Counted from the first letter of the stretch, positions 9,923 to 19,597 are shown. The stretch is 64,000 nucleotides of DNA from Prevotella sp. HUN102 (GCF_000688375.1 NZ_JIAF01000003.1:1-64000), one strand, 5' to 3'. The notes: generated by a model not told the origin, from the letters alone. Made by a program: numbers and translations.

Positions 9923-10840
9923 TTATTTGTTTACTTGGAATTTTGTATCGCCGGTAGCAAAGAATGCGTTAATCTGCTTTGCTGCTGCAATACCTGCATT
10001 GATGTTAGCTTCTGCTGTCTGAGCACCCATCTTCTTAGGTGTTGTGAAGTAACGGCCCTCGAACTTAGCGAACTCTTCGTCAGCATCCGGCTTGATGTCG
10101 GTAACGAACTTGAGGTCTTCGCGTTCAGCAAGCAGCTTGATGAGTTCTTCCTCGTTGATAACTTCCTTGCGGGCTGTGTTTACGAGGATACCACCCTTCT
10201 TCATCTTGTTCACGAGTGCATAGTTGATGCTCTGCTTTGTTTCAGGAGTTGCAGGAATGTGCAATGAAACGATGTCGCAGGTCTCGAACAGTGCTTCCTG
10301 AGTATCAACAGCGATTGCGCCGCCCTTCTCAATAACGTCCTTTGGACAGAATGCGTCGTAAGCATAAACTTCCATACCGAAGCCCTTAGCAATGCGTGCT
10401 ACGTTGCGGCCTACGTTACCGAAAGCGAGCAAACCGATCTTCTTGCCCATCAATTCAGAACCACTCTTGCCGTTGTAGAAGTTACGAACAGCAAACACGA
10501 GCATACCCATTACAAGCTCTGCCACAGCGTTTGAGTTCTGACCCGGTGTGTTTTCAGCAACTACCTTGTGAGCAGTAGCAGCAGCGAGGTCGATATTGTC
10601 GAAACCTGCACCTGCACGTACTACGATCTGCAACTTTGCAGCTGCATCGAGAACTTCTGCATCAGCCTTGTCTGAACGGATAATCAATGCGTCTGCATCC
10701 TTAACTGCGTCGAGCAATTGTGCTTTTTCTGTATATTTTTCGAGCAATGCAAGTTCGTGGCCTGCACCTTCAATTTCTTTTCTGATACCTTCAACAGCAG
10801 CTGCTGCAAAAGGCTTTTCTGTTGCAACTAAAACTTTCAT
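9923..10840 (-). CDS. serA: D-3-phosphoglycerate dehydrogenase, short form without ACT domain
   Basis: It oxidises 3-phosphoglycerate to 3-phosphohydroxypyruvate, the first step of serine synthesis. The 305 residues cover only the two core domains: the substrate half with VVRAGAGFDNIDL near residue 73, and the NAD-binding half with LLAFGNVGRNVARIAKGFGM. There is no ACT or intervening regulatory domain, so allosteric serine feedback is not expected. The usual catalytic His segment (TPHIGA in the E. coli-type enzyme) reads TTPKKMGAQT, with Lys in its place, which fits the K-type short PGDHs. It sits between serC and DUF1015, suggesting an operon. Confidence 0.93.
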   Translation of the reverse strand: MKVLVATEKPFAAAAVEGIRKEIEGAGHELALLEKYTEKAQLLDAVKDADALIIRSDKADAEVLDAAAKLQIVVRAGAGFDNIDLAAATAHKVVAENTPGQNSNAVAELVMGMLVFAVRNFYNGKSGSELMGKKIGLLAFGNVGRNVARIAKGFGMEVYAYDAFCPKDVIEKGGAIAVDTQEALFETCDIVSLHIPATPETKQSINYALVNKMKKGGILVNTARKEVINEEELIKLLAEREDLKFVTDIKPDADEEFAKFEGRYFTTPKKMGAQTAEANINAGIAAAKQINAFFATGDTKFQVNK

Positions 10841-10913
10841 AGTAATAAATTTTAAATACAGGTTACACGGATATGGTGTTTTATCCCATTCCGTGCAACC
10901 TGATATGGTTTAA

Positions 10914-11984
10914 TTAATGATTTGCCTCGAATTCCTTCATTACGTCTACAAGTGCCTGAACGCCTTCTACTGTCTGAGCGTTGTAGCAGCTTGCACGGAA
11001 ACCACCAACGTCGCGGTGTCCCTTGATACCAACCATACCCTTAGATGTAGCATAGTCGAAGAATTCCTGCTGCAAGTCAGCATACTCGTCGTTGAGTACG
11101 AAGCAGATGTTCATATAAGAACGGTCTTCTGCGTCCTGAACGGTAGCACGGAACAGCTTGTTGCGGTCGATTTCGCCGTAGAGCAAGTCAGCACGCTCCT
11201 TAGCAATCTTAGCCATTGCTTCAACACCACCCTGAGCCTTAACCCAACGGAGGTTCTCCAATGCTGTGTAGATAGGCACTACTGGAGGAGTGTTGAACAT
11301 AGAACCCTTAGAAACGTGTGTACGGTAGTCGAGCATTGTAGGAATCTGACGTGTAACCTTGCCGAGAGCATCGTCCTTAACGATAACGAATGTTACGCCG
11401 GCCATAGAAAGATTCTTCTGTGCACCACCGTAGATCATATCGTACTTAGCAACATCAACCGGACGGCTCAGGAAGTCTGATGACATATCGCCGATGAGAC
11501 GAACCTTTGTATCCAAGTCGTAACGCATTTCAGTACCATAGATAGTGTTGTTGCTTGTTACGTGCAAGTAGTCCAAGTCTTCTGGCACTTCAAAGCCCTT
11601 AGGAATGTATGAGAAGTTCTTGTCAGCTGAAGTAGCAACTTCAACAACTTCACCGAACAACTTAGCTTCCTTCATTGCCTTCTTAGCCCAAACACCTGTG
11701 TTGAGGTAACCAGCCTTCTTTTCCAAGAAGTTGTAAGGAACCATACAGAATTCCAAAGAAGCACCACCACCGAGGAAGAGTACTGAATAGCCTTCAGGAA
11801 TGTTCAACAACTCCTTAATCAAAGCTACTGCCTCATCAACTACCGGCTGGAAATCCTTTGCTCTGTGGCTGATTTCTGCCAAAGAAAGACCACTACCATT
11901 AAAATCTAAAATCTGCTGTGCAGTTTTTTCAATCACTTCACGGGGAAGAATGCAAGGACCTGCATTAAAGTTAATCTTCTTCAT
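10914..11984 (-). CDS. serC: Phosphoserine aminotransferase
   Basis: It converts 3-phosphohydroxypyruvate and glutamate to phosphoserine and 2-oxoglutarate, using [23 protein letters not shown] is the family N-terminus, GGGASLEF the phosphate-binding turn, and [10 protein letters not shown] holds the PLP-binding Lys near residue 195. Length (356 residues) is normal. An extra Met codon lies directly upstream at 11987. The gene is 73 bp upstream of serA, so substrate passes between neighbours encoded in one likely operon. Confidence 0.96.
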   Translation of the reverse strand: MKKINFNAGPCILPREVIEKTAQQILDFNGSGLSLAEISHRAKDFQPVVDEAVALIKELLNIPEGYSVLFLGGGASLEFCMVPYNFLEKKAGYLNTGVWAKKAMKEAKLFGEVVEVATSADKNFSYIPKGFEVPEDLDYLHVTSNNTIYGTEMRYDLDTKVRLIGDMSSDFLSRPVDVAKYDMIYGGAQKNLSMAGVTFVIVKDDALGKVTRQIPTMLDYRTHVSKGSMFNTPPVVPIYTALENLRWVKAQGGVEAMAKIAKERADLLYGEIDRNKLFRATVQDAEDRSYMNICFVLNDEYADLQQEFFDYATSKGMVGIKGHRDVGGFRASCYNAQTVEGVQALVDVMKEFEANH

Positions 11985-12192
11985 CATGACATTAAAATTT
12001 TTAAGTTTATGTATATTTATTAATGTTATCTTACCAAAGTGTAACCACTCACATAGTATATGTTTGCGAAATTACGGTTTATATTTGACACTTGCAAATT
12101 TTTAACGATATTTTAATATACTTATTTCGTTTCGCTCTGTTTTTACACGTGATGGCACACGCCTGTGTTTGACTTTCAACTTGTAAGTTCCA

Positions 12193-13503
12193 CTATCGTA
12201 TTTCCTCCACGACGGTGTTAAGTCCTTTTATTTTCTCTCCTTTCGTCAGTTTCAGAACCTGTAAAATTTTCGTTCGTGAAACGGCAACGTAGGTAAAACG
12301 GGGCATAACATCAATTTTACCGATGTCTGAAGACGCTAATCCTCCCTTCTTGCAGAGGTAGCCTACGATGTCGCCTTTCGAGATTTTATCGTTCTTTCCC
12401 TTACCTATATATAAGGTAGCCATCGTGGGTTGTTTTATCTCGGGCAGACTTTCGGGCAGCGAGAAACTTTCCGTTTCCTGTTCCACATATTCCGGAATCT
12501 GTTCTTCCGGCCCGAGAATGAAATAGGAATTGCCCTCCTTGTCCCATCGTGCCGTTCTTCCCACACGATGAACGTACTCGTCTTTGCTTTCGGGCAAATG
12601 ATAATGGATGATGCTGTCTACATCGGGTATGTCCAGACCACGCGCACCCAAATTCGTGCTGACGAGGATGTTTGCCGAACCGTTGGCAAAACGATAGAGT
12701 GCAGCCTCGCGTTCCTTCTGCTCCAAACCACCGTGGAAGAGCGAAACTCCGAAACCTTTCTCTTGCAAATAGGTTGCCGTGCGAACCACTGCGTCCCGAT
12801 AGTTCAGGAAAACAATGCTGCTCTTCTCGCCTAAATACAGCAAGAGGTTGGAAAGGCTCTCCAATTTGTCCTTCGATTCGCTTTTCAACTGGAAGAACCG
12901 GATTCTGTTCCGATTTCCACCCTCCGAACTTCTGTAATCTATTCTTTCGGACTTCTGCAATCTTACGAATTTCGGTATGGACTCGGCTTCCGTTGCGGAA
13001 AGGAGGATACGGTGGCGCACCGTCGGCAACTTGCCCACCACTTGCTCCATTTCGTTCTGGAAACCCATTTCAAGACACTTGTCGAACTCGTCGATAACGA
13101 GCCATTGCACGCTCTCCGTACCGAAGTTTCCTTTATCCAGATGGTCGTTCAGCCTGCCGGGAGTGGCAAACAGAATCTGCGGCTTCGTCTCGCGGAGTAT
13201 TCTGTGCTCGTCCATCGTGGGCCTGCCGCCATACAGTGCCATCGCCCTGATGCCGCACTTCATATCCGTAACCACCTGCGCCGACTGCTTTGCCAGTTCT
13301 CTTCCCGGCACGAGCACGATTGCCTGAACCTCTTCCTTCGACTTATCCATCAGACAAGCAAGCGGAATCAGGTACGCATAAGTCTTTCCCGTACCCGTGG
13401 GAGAGAGCACCACAACGTCCTTGTCGGAATGCAAGATGGCTTCCGACGATGCTTCCTGCATCGGGTTCAGTTCTATACCGAGTGTATCTAATATTTTATC
13501 CAT
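12193..13503 (-). CDS. DEAD-box RNA helicase (DbpA-like)
   Basis: This 436-residue protein has all core motifs: Q-motif region (LNPMQEASSEAI), Walker A (LSPTGTGKTYAY), motif Ia (VPGREL), motif II as DEFD rather than DEAD (VIDEFDKCLEMGF), SAT (LLSATEAE), and HRVGRTARWD. The C-terminal 70 residues (TLYIGKGKNDKISKGDIVGY, then VSRTKILQVL) match the DbpA-type RNA-binding domain, which in E. coli targets 23S rRNA during ribosome assembly. Its first 8 bases overlap the end of the ISAon1 remnant reading frame, and its 5' end is duplicated at 14219-14346. Confidence 0.93.
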   Translation of the reverse strand: MDKILDTLGIELNPMQEASSEAILHSDKDVVVLSPTGTGKTYAYLIPLACLMDKSKEEVQAIVLVPGRELAKQSAQVVTDMKCGIRAMALYGGRPTMDEHRILRETKPQILFATPGRLNDHLDKGNFGTESVQWLVIDEFDKCLEMGFQNEMEQVVGKLPTVRHRILLSATEAESIPKFVRLQKSERIDYRSSEGGNRNRIRFFQLKSESKDKLESLSNLLLYLGEKSSIVFLNYRDAVVRTATYLQEKGFGVSLFHGGLEQKEREAALYRFANGSANILVSTNLGARGLDIPDVDSIIHYHLPESKDEYVHRVGRTARWDKEGNSYFILGPEEQIPEYVEQETESFSLPESLPEIKQPTMATLYIGKGKNDKISKGDIVGYLCKKGGLASSDIGKIDVMPRFTYVAVSRTKILQVLKLTKGEKIKGLNTVVEEIR

Positions 13504-13789
13504 CCGTCGGTTGAATTAAGTTTATAAACTGCTCCTTATGGTCGCGAATCGGGAAGTCCGTTACCGAGCACTCCTCTGTAAAGCCATTAGGCTTGAGGTC
13601 ATGCCACACCTTGCCACGGTTGTCGAGTTCCTTGAGATGGATATGCAGGTTCACAATCTCCTGTCCTGTCTCATCTTTCTTACCAGTGTGTTCCTCAACC
13701 TTTGTTACGTCAAAGAAGTCAAGAATACCTTTGGGAAGCAAATAGCTCACAAAGGTTCTGTAATCGAACGAAGAAGTTTTCTTTGCCAT
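13496..13789 (-). pseudogene. ISAon1-family transposase, N-terminal region only
   Basis: From the Met at 13789 (MAKKTSSFDYRTFVSYLLPK) the 97 residues match the ISAon1-type N-terminal transposase module: GILDFFDV, LKPNGFTEE and VTDFPIRDHKE, which normally precedes LHLRRRRW and then the separate DDE catalytic part. Here the protein ends at the start of the helicase gene and no catalytic domain follows, so it is a remnant or a stand-alone module. The helicase 5' segment occurs on both sides of it. Confidence 0.7.
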
Positions 13790-13923
13790 GGTGCAAAGGT
13801 AATACTTCATCTGCACATAGCAAAACTTCTATTGAGCAAATTCTACAACATTGTGGATAAAGACATACACGGACTATTGAAACTGCGCCGATAAAAATTT
13901 AATGATGGCGATTAATAATAAAC

Positions 13924-13953
13924 CAAGCTGCACCAATAGAGATTGGTACAGCT
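13924..13953 (-). terminator. Terminator hairpin after the 63-residue membrane protein gene
   Basis: AAGCTGCACCAAT and ATTGGTACAGCTT pair around loop AGAG with one mismatch. On the minus strand TTTATTATTAAT follows. It lies 11 bp past the stop of the small gene at 13965, which supports that gene being real. Confidence 0.75.
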
Positions 13954-13964
13954 TGTCATCAAAT

Positions 13965-14156
13965 TCAGCCGATATATTTATCCTGGAGAATAAGGAGTCC
14001 CCGAATGAATATTACGACTAATATTGCCTTAATAAGGTCATCTATAAAGGAAATGGGTAAGCTTCTTAGAATATCTATTAATATAAAACCTAAAAAATAC
14101 AGGATCCCACAACCTAAATCTTTAAGTACTTGACTTTTAAGTTTCTCTAATTTCAT
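13965..14156 (-). CDS. Small membrane protein, unknown
   Basis: The 63-residue product starts with a charged amphipathic stretch (MKLEKLKSQVLKDLG) and then has two hydrophobic helices (GILYFLGFILIDIL and IKAILVVIFIRGLLIL). I do not recognise a family. A terminator lies just downstream. It occupies the insert between the two copies of the helicase 5' segment, so it may have arrived with the ISAon1 fragment. Confidence 0.5.
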   Translation of the reverse strand: MKLEKLKSQVLKDLGCGILYFLGFILIDILRSLPISFIDDLIKAILVVIFIRGLLILQDKYIG

Positions 14157-14218
14157 TTAGCAATTAAGGGTTTCCAGTACAGATGACTGTTTACTGTTGT
14201 TGATGTAACCTTGATAAG

Positions 14219-14346
14219 ACCACCACGTCCTTGTCGGAATGCAAGATGGCTTCCGACGATGCTTCCTGCATCGGGGTCAGTTCTATACCGAGCGTATCTA
14301 ATATTTTATCCATATCTGTTCGTTGAATTAAGTTTATAAATTGCTG
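14219..14346 (-). repeat. Duplicated 5' end of the DEAD-box helicase gene
   Basis: This stretch is a near-identical copy of 13409-13529, offset by about 810 bp: both contain GCAAGATGGCTTCCGACGAT and CTAATATTTTATCCAT, then GTTGAATTAAGTTTATAAA upstream of the start codon. It encodes only the first 30 or so helicase codons and then loses similarity. With the original it brackets the ISAon1 remnant and the 63-residue gene as a direct repeat. Confidence 0.9.
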
Positions 14347-14496
14347 ACAGCAGAAACGGCATCTGTCTTTGATTTATTCCAATCCAACAGGACGGCAATG
14401 CGCTGATGCAGACAATTCCGATACAAAGTTCGGAAAAATCTTCCGAATCTACAAACAATCCGTACAAATCAATCATCAAAAAGACAGTTTTCAATT

Positions 14497-14577
14497 GTGC
14501 GAAGAACGCAGCATAATCTTCGCATACTTGTCGTGCGTTCTTACGAAGAATGCCGTGCAATCTTCGCACGTTTGCAG
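14497..14577. repeat. Dispersed repeat family B (copy 2)
   Basis: Runs of TGCGAAGAACGCA, ATCTTCGCATAC and TTACGAAGAATGC, ending CAATCTTCGCACGTTTG, as in the copy at 19642-19723. The rest of the 14157-14707 gap contains only this and the helicase 5' duplicate. Confidence 0.7.
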
Positions 14578-14707
14578 AACACCCTACAAACGACTGATTT
14601 ACAAATACTTACAAAACTCAAAACTTCCCACACCTTCTATCTGCTGCAAATGTCTCTCTGATGGTTTATCTGCAAATTGCCGGGCAGAGAATTATTCTTT
14701 GCCGATG

Positions 14708-17251
14708 TTACAGGTCGAATATGATTTTTGCCATAAATTCGCGCGGGCGCAATGTATAGGAAACGAAGGAGTTTATGTTGCTCTCGATAAAGTATTGATT
14801 GTAATGCGTGTTGTTCAGCAGATTCCGACAGGAAAGCTGATACTCAACAGACTTTGTTCTGTAAGAGGCATACGCTCCCAAGAGGAAATTGCTGCTCATC
14901 GTCTTCATAGGAGAGTGATAGATGGAGCTTTTCACACCTATCTCCCACTTTGCCCACGGGAAAAACGTTGCCGAAATCCGGTGCTTGTAATAGGAGATGC
15001 GCGTACTCTGCCATTCGGAAGGTCCCGCAGGCATCTGCTTGCTGACGTGCAGCGCGGAACTCAACTCGAAAGAGAAGCCACGGAAGGGCTGCGATGCCAT
15101 TTTCAGACTGGCATCAACGGTGTTCAAATGCCAGTCCTCCAGTTCGTCTTTATGCAGAAGCGTGTAGTCGCTCCGCCCGAACGAAACCTCTGCGCCGATG
15201 GTGGTCCTGCCCCAATAGAGGGAATGGGAGGCAAAGAGGCTGCACTCGTAGGTGTTGGCATTGCTGCGATGCGCCGTGGGCGTGCTGAGATAGACATTGT
15301 TGAGCAGATGATTCTGGAAAACCATCTCATTGTGCCGGTGCATCCATAGCGTAGAGATTCCGGCAAACAGCTGCTTGATGGGCTGCTTGAAGGATAGAGA
15401 CAGGTTCAGCAGATGATAGCCTGCATCGGTTATCTGTCCTCCGTAGCTCCGCTGCGTGCGATAGGAAGTGAAAACCGGCGTACGGAAAACCGTCAGCAGC
15501 GAGCGGGAGCTTTCCGAATAGTTGTAGTTCAGCTTGAGCTGGAAGAACTTGTTCAGGGCATACTGGGCAAAGACGGAGGGCTGGAGCGACACTCTGGCGC
15601 GGCTCTCTCCGTCGTAATAGCGCAATGCCGTGTTGAACTTGGCAGACAGGCTGAGCTTCAGGCTGCTGCGTTCGTAGCTCACGGAGGGCGTCAGGTAGAA
15701 ATCATACTGCTGATATTTCTCCGTAGTGTCGGCTCTCAAACCGAGAATCTGCATTCGCTGCAACAGTGCGGAAAAGCCCGTTTGGGCATTCAGGCTGAAA
15801 CGCTTCAGACGTTTGCGGTACGAAACGTTGTCCTTGTGTTGGAAAGTGTAGATGTTGTGTCTTTCCGTTCCGTCCAGAACGGTAAGCAGCCGTTCGGGCA
15901 GATAAGCATAGGTGGTGGCGGAAGACAGCCCCCACTTCCCACCCGAGGAATTGGTCTTGATGAGGTTGAACTCCTCCGTGGCATACATCTTTCTCGGACG
16001 CACACTCTGCGTGATTTCCCTGCCGTTCAAAAGGGTTGTACCGACGGAATGGTTGAAATCGAGCGAGCCGTAGAGGTTGTTCGTAAGATAGAGTTTGTCG
16101 GTATTCACCTTGTAGCTTATCTCGCCGTTGAACCTGTTTTGGGTGGTAGAAACCGAGTTTTCCTCTATCGTTTTCTCGGCGTCGATGTCCGTGTATGAGG
16201 TTTCCGAATACTGGTCTGCCCTCTCCCTGTTCCATAGATAGTCTGCCTGAATGCGCAGGTCGTTTCCCCTCTTGGTCTTGAAGAGCTGATTGGTGGCAAT
16301 AAGGTGCGATGTGTTGAAGTAGGTTTGCTCCTGTCCGATGTCCGGAACGTCCATTCCTATCACTCCTACCAGCCCCCTCGGGCGGCTGAACTCCCTTGTA
16401 AGGGAAGCCAGATCTCTCACTTCCACGGCAATTTCCTTGCCCGAATTGTTGCATTTGTACATCGAGAGGTTCTGCATTTTTCTGCCAAAGAGCATCCCCA
16501 TCAGCTTCCCGTCGTATAGAATTTTGTCTGCGCCGTGGGCGTCCTGCACGCCGACGCCGCTCTCCACCACGCCCGTCCACGTGTTTTTAGCATCGTCCTT
16601 GAGCACGATGTTGAGTGCGGCCTGATCCGAGAAGTCCACGCCTCGGAGCGATTTCACCTCCTGATGGTTCTCAATTACCTCCACATTCTTTACCTTGTCT
16701 GCCTTCAGGTTCTCGCTTGCCTGTGCGTATTTGCCTCCCATCAGATCCATTCCTTCGATGTAGAACTTGCTGATGGCCTTGCCCTCATAGCTTATCTGGC
16801 CGTTTTCAGCCACTTGCAGTCCCGGCATTTTCTTTATCACGTCGGCAATGCTGCGGTCCTGTCCCTGCTTGAACATCGACACATCATAGACCAAAGTATC
16901 GCCACGCTCCTTTATTTTGTCGGGACGCACCTTCACTTCCTGCAACACGATAGAGGTTTTCTCCAGCACAACGGTTCGGGATGAGGAGAAATCCGAGAGG
17001 GGCAAGCTCTTCTTGGCATAGCCCAGACAGGTGAACACAATCTGTGCGCCACGCTTCTCTGCGTCGTCGATGGAGAATTTTCCATCCGTGGAGGTATAGG
17101 TGTAGGCAACGGTCTTGCCTGCGCCGTCGTAGACAACGACACTGGCTGCATCTATTCCTTTCTTTTTGGAATCGACCACCCTTCCCTCGTAGGTCTGGGC
17201 GTGCAGACAAGAGGGCAACAGGGCGAGCAGAAGAATGATAAGTGTGCGCAT
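14708..17251 (-). CDS. TonB-dependent outer membrane beta-barrel receptor
   Basis: An 847-residue precursor with signal peptide MRTLIILLLALLPSCLHAQT. A carboxypeptidase-regulatory-like domain follows (residues about 20-100: YEGRVVDSKKKGIDAASVVV), then a plug domain (about 115-215: ERGDTLVYDVSMFKQGQDRS, VIKKMPGLQV, KFYIEGMDLMGGKYAQASEN), and a long beta-barrel ending LRPREFMAKIIFDL. Such proteins import ligands across the outer membrane using TonB energy; some members in this subfamily may lack a TonB box. Its substrate is unknown. Two GLPGLI genes lie just upstream in the same direction (15-bp gap), a common pairing in Bacteroidetes, so joint function at the envelope is likely. Confidence 0.9.
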   Translation of the reverse strand: MRTLIILLLALLPSCLHAQTYEGRVVDSKKKGIDAASVVVYDGAGKTVAYTYTSTDGKFSIDDAEKRGAQIVFTCLGYAKKSLPLSDFSSSRTVVLEKTSIVLQEVKVRPDKIKERGDTLVYDVSMFKQGQDRSIADVIKKMPGLQVAENGQISYEGKAISKFYIEGMDLMGGKYAQASENLKADKVKNVEVIENHQEVKSLRGVDFSDQAALNIVLKDDAKNTWTGVVESGVGVQDAHGADKILYDGKLMGMLFGRKMQNLSMYKCNNSGKEIAVEVRDLASLTREFSRPRGLVGVIGMDVPDIGQEQTYFNTSHLIATNQLFKTKRGNDLRIQADYLWNRERADQYSETSYTDIDAEKTIEENSVSTTQNRFNGEISYKVNTDKLYLTNNLYGSLDFNHSVGTTLLNGREITQSVRPRKMYATEEFNLIKTNSSGGKWGLSSATTYAYLPERLLTVLDGTERHNIYTFQHKDNVSYRKRLKRFSLNAQTGFSALLQRMQILGLRADTTEKYQQYDFYLTPSVSYERSSLKLSLSAKFNTALRYYDGESRARVSLQPSVFAQYALNKFFQLKLNYNYSESSRSLLTVFRTPVFTSYRTQRSYGGQITDAGYHLLNLSLSFKQPIKQLFAGISTLWMHRHNEMVFQNHLLNNVYLSTPTAHRSNANTYECSLFASHSLYWGRTTIGAEVSFGRSDYTLLHKDELEDWHLNTVDASLKMASQPFRGFSFELSSALHVSKQMPAGPSEWQSTRISYYKHRISATFFPWAKWEIGVKSSIYHSPMKTMSSNFLLGAYASYRTKSVEYQLSCRNLLNNTHYNQYFIESNINSFVSYTLRPREFMAKIIFDL

Positions 17252-17266
17252 AAGCAGATGAAAATG

Positions 17267-18100
17267 TTATTCCTTGTCTTCCGGCATCTTCTCCATATAG
17301 GTTCGTTTTATCGTTGGAAGTTCTTCAGAAGACTTTCCGTTTCCATCTTCCACAACGATAACATCGCTTACGCTGACTGTGGCAAGTCCCAATTTCCGCA
17401 AGGCGTAGTTCACGGGGTCTGCCGCTTGAAGGCGCAGCTGCTTCTGATATTCCGCATTGGTACACTTCACATAGTCTTTCGTGCTTATCTTCCAAGGCGC
17501 AGTATGGGTCTGTTCGATGCCCACACACGAGAACTTGAAAAAGTTGTCGGCATCGTTGGCAGCCATAATCAGCCCGGGCAGCCCGCCAAATTTCCAAGGA
17601 CCATAGGGCAAGGAGAGTTCTTCGGCAAACCATACAGTCCACTGGCGGCCTGCGTAGTTGGCAACAGCCTTCTTGCAAAGATAGCCGTTCACGGTCATTG
17701 TGTCGTCGTCTGCGATTTTCCAGTCGATTTTTGGCAGTTTCTCCTTGTAATAGAATTTGTCCGGAGCATTTGTGATGAAGGTCAGTTCATCGCTTGCTCT
17801 GTTCGTGAAAATCTTGTAAGCAGCCCCACGCTTCGTGGATTCCATCTCCTCAAGGATTTCATCCACATTTCCACCTTGCTTTACCGTAACGTCACCAGCA
17901 CTTCCGTAAACGCTGTAAAACTGTGATTTACCATCAGCCGTAATGTCCAAATTCAGCAAATCGTTGTAGGTTTGTGTCTTGGTATTGATATCTTGCAGTT
18001 CATAGACAAAGCGAAATACCTGCAAGCTGTCCGACTGGGCAAACGCCAACTGGGCTACGATGGACAGAGCCACGATGATGCAAACTTTTATCTTTTTCAT
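17267..18100 (-). CDS. GLPGLI family protein (copy 1)
   Basis: Starting at the Met at 18100 gives a signal peptide (MKKIKVCIIVALSIVAQLAFA) and a 277-residue exported protein. The family motif GLPGLIMAA stands near residue 170, after YAGRQWTVWFAEELSLPYGP. GLPGLI proteins are periplasmic or outer-membrane-associated, of unknown biochemical role, and are often encoded beside TonB-dependent receptors as here. Most of the sequence repeats in the gene at 18511, from which it differs by scattered substitutions. A -7 box lies about 70 bp upstream. Confidence 0.92.
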   Translation of the reverse strand: MKKIKVCIIVALSIVAQLAFAQSDSLQVFRFVYELQDINTKTQTYNDLLNLDITADGKSQFYSVYGSAGDVTVKQGGNVDEILEEMESTKRGAAYKIFTNRASDELTFITNAPDKFYYKEKLPKIDWKIADDDTMTVNGYLCKKAVANYAGRQWTVWFAEELSLPYGPWKFGGLPGLIMAANDADNFFKFSCVGIEQTHTAPWKISTKDYVKCTNAEYQKQLRLQAADPVNYALRKLGLATVSVSDVIVVEDGNGKSSEELPTIKRTYMEKMPEDKE

Positions 18101-18169
18101 TGTATGAAATATTAAGTTACTCGTTATGAAATGGAAACTTAGTTTTCCTAAAAGTATTATATAGTATTG

Positions 18170-18177
18170 CAAAAGTA
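18170..18177 (-). promoter_or_regulatory. -7 box upstream of GLPGLI copy 1
   Basis: On the minus strand this reads TACTTTTG, an exact match to the Bacteroidetes TAnnTTTG element, about 70 bp upstream of the start codon. No convincing -33 TTTG was found at the usual spacing. The same element precedes copy 2. Confidence 0.55.
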
Positions 18178-18312
18178 TAGAAAAACATTGAAATAACCAT
18201 AGATTTCGTTGCTTATTTTTGATAACAACAGAAAATTATCGGAATTGGGGATAAATCTGAACTTGGAAATACAGGACTGCACTAATCATATTGAGCCAGC
18301 TTGCAATTTATT

Positions 18313-18397
18313 CGCTCACAGATTGTACGGATGCACAGATAATCGTTTTAGCAACAGAGAAGAAAATCTGTGCATCTGCAAAATCTGTGAGAGAAAG
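18313..18397. repeat. Dispersed repeat family A (copy 3)
   Basis: CGCTCACAGATTGTACGGAT on the left and GCAAAATCTGTGAGAGAAA on the right are inverted, with GCACAGAT/ATCTGTGC inside. The remaining 18101-18510 gap is the promoter region of copy 1 and sequence shared with the region upstream of copy 2. Confidence 0.75.
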
Positions 18398-18510
18398 CCC
18401 TTGCCATCTTATCTCCAATTCGGGTAAGACTATCAACTAAGGGCAAGCCTGTCAAGGCATTTTTAAAGCATAGACGAAATGCCAAACGTGCGCATAGGCA
18501 GACGAAAAGG

Positions 18511-19344
18511 CTATTCCTTGTCTTCCGGCATCTTCTCCATATAGGTTCGTTCTATCTTCGGAAGCCCCTCAGAATCCTTTCCGTTTCTATTGCTTACAAC
18601 GATAAAGTCGCTCGCGCTGATTGTGGGAAGTCCCTTTTGCCGCAAGGAGTAGTTCACGGGGTCTGCCGCTTGCAGGCGCAACTGCTTCTGAAGTTCCGCA
18701 TTGGTGCATTTCACATAGTCCTTCGTGCTCATATTCCAAGGCGCAGTACGGGTCTGTTCGATACCTACACACGAGAACTTGAAATAGTTATCGGCATCGT
18801 GGGCAACCATAATCAGCCCCGGCAAACCATTGAGTTTCCAAGGGCCATAGGGCAGCGAAAGTTCTTCAGCAAACCATACAGTCCACTGGCGGCCTCCGTA
18901 GTTGGCAACAGCCTTCTTGCAAAGATAGCCGTTCACGGTCATTGTATCTCCGTCTGCGATTTTCCAGTCAATATTCGGCAGTTTCTCCTTGTAATAGAAG
19001 TTATCCGGACTCGTTGTGATGTAAGTCAGTTCTCCGTCTGCCCTGCTCGTGAGAATCTTGTAAAGAGCACCTTTCTTAGTCGATGCCATCTTCGCAATCA
19101 TCTCCTCTACACTTCCACCCTCATTTATTATCTCAGCGTCTGAAATTCTGTAAACGCTGTAAAATAGTGATTTACCGTCTGCCGTAATATCCAAATTCAG
19201 CAGATCGTTGTAGGTTCGATTCTTATAATTGGCGTCTTGCAGCTCATAAACAAAGCGGAATACCTGCAAGCTGTCCGACTGGGCAAATGCCAACTTGGCA
19301 AAAACGGACAAGGCAATGATGATGCAAACTTTTATCTTTTTCAT
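18511..19344 (-). CDS. GLPGLI family protein (copy 2, tandem duplicate)
   Basis: From the Met at 19344: signal peptide MKKIKVCIIIALSVFAKLAF, then a protein colinear with copy 1, including GPWKLNGLPGLIMVAHDADN and the shared final TYMEKMPEDKE. Length is the same (277 residues). Differences gather in residues 60-100 and in the last 25 before the end. The duplication includes the promoter and about 160 bp of upstream non-coding sequence. Whether the two proteins have separate partners cannot be told. Confidence 0.92.
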   Translation of the reverse strand: MKKIKVCIIIALSVFAKLAFAQSDSLQVFRFVYELQDANYKNRTYNDLLNLDITADGKSLFYSVYRISDAEIINEGGSVEEMIAKMASTKKGALYKILTSRADGELTYITTSPDNFYYKEKLPNIDWKIADGDTMTVNGYLCKKAVANYGGRQWTVWFAEELSLPYGPWKLNGLPGLIMVAHDADNYFKFSCVGIEQTRTAPWNMSTKDYVKCTNAELQKQLRLQAADPVNYSLRQKGLPTISASDFIVVSNRNGKDSEGLPKIERTYMEKMPEDKE

Positions 19345-19412
19345 TGTATGAAATATTAGATTGTTCGTTATGAAATGAAAACTTAGTTTTCCTAAAAGTA
19401 TTATTAGTATTG

Positions 19413-19420
19413 CAAAAGTA
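19413..19420 (-). promoter_or_regulatory. -7 box upstream of GLPGLI copy 2
   Basis: TACTTTTG on the minus strand, in the same position and context as for copy 1, part of the duplicated segment. Confidence 0.55.
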
Positions 19421-19556
19421 TAGAAAAACATTGAAATAGACATAGATTTCGTTGCTTATTTTTGATAGCAGCAGAAAATTATCAGAATTTGGGATAAATC
19501 TGAATTTGAAAATACAAGGCTGCGCTAATCATATTGAGCCAACTTGCAATTTATTC

Positions 19557-19597
19557 GCTCACAGATTGCACGGATGCACAGATAATCGTTTTCGCCA
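19557..19597. repeat. Dispersed repeat family A (copy 4, left half)
   Basis: CGCTCACAGATTGCACGGAT and GCACAGATAATCGTTTTCGC match the left half of copy 3; the right half is missing and the sequence runs on to a family B copy. Confidence 0.7.

Noticed and set aside
15413..16580. Long open frames inside the TonB receptor gene on both strands
   Set aside because: They are in other frames of a well-supported 847-residue gene and have biased, non-protein-like composition.
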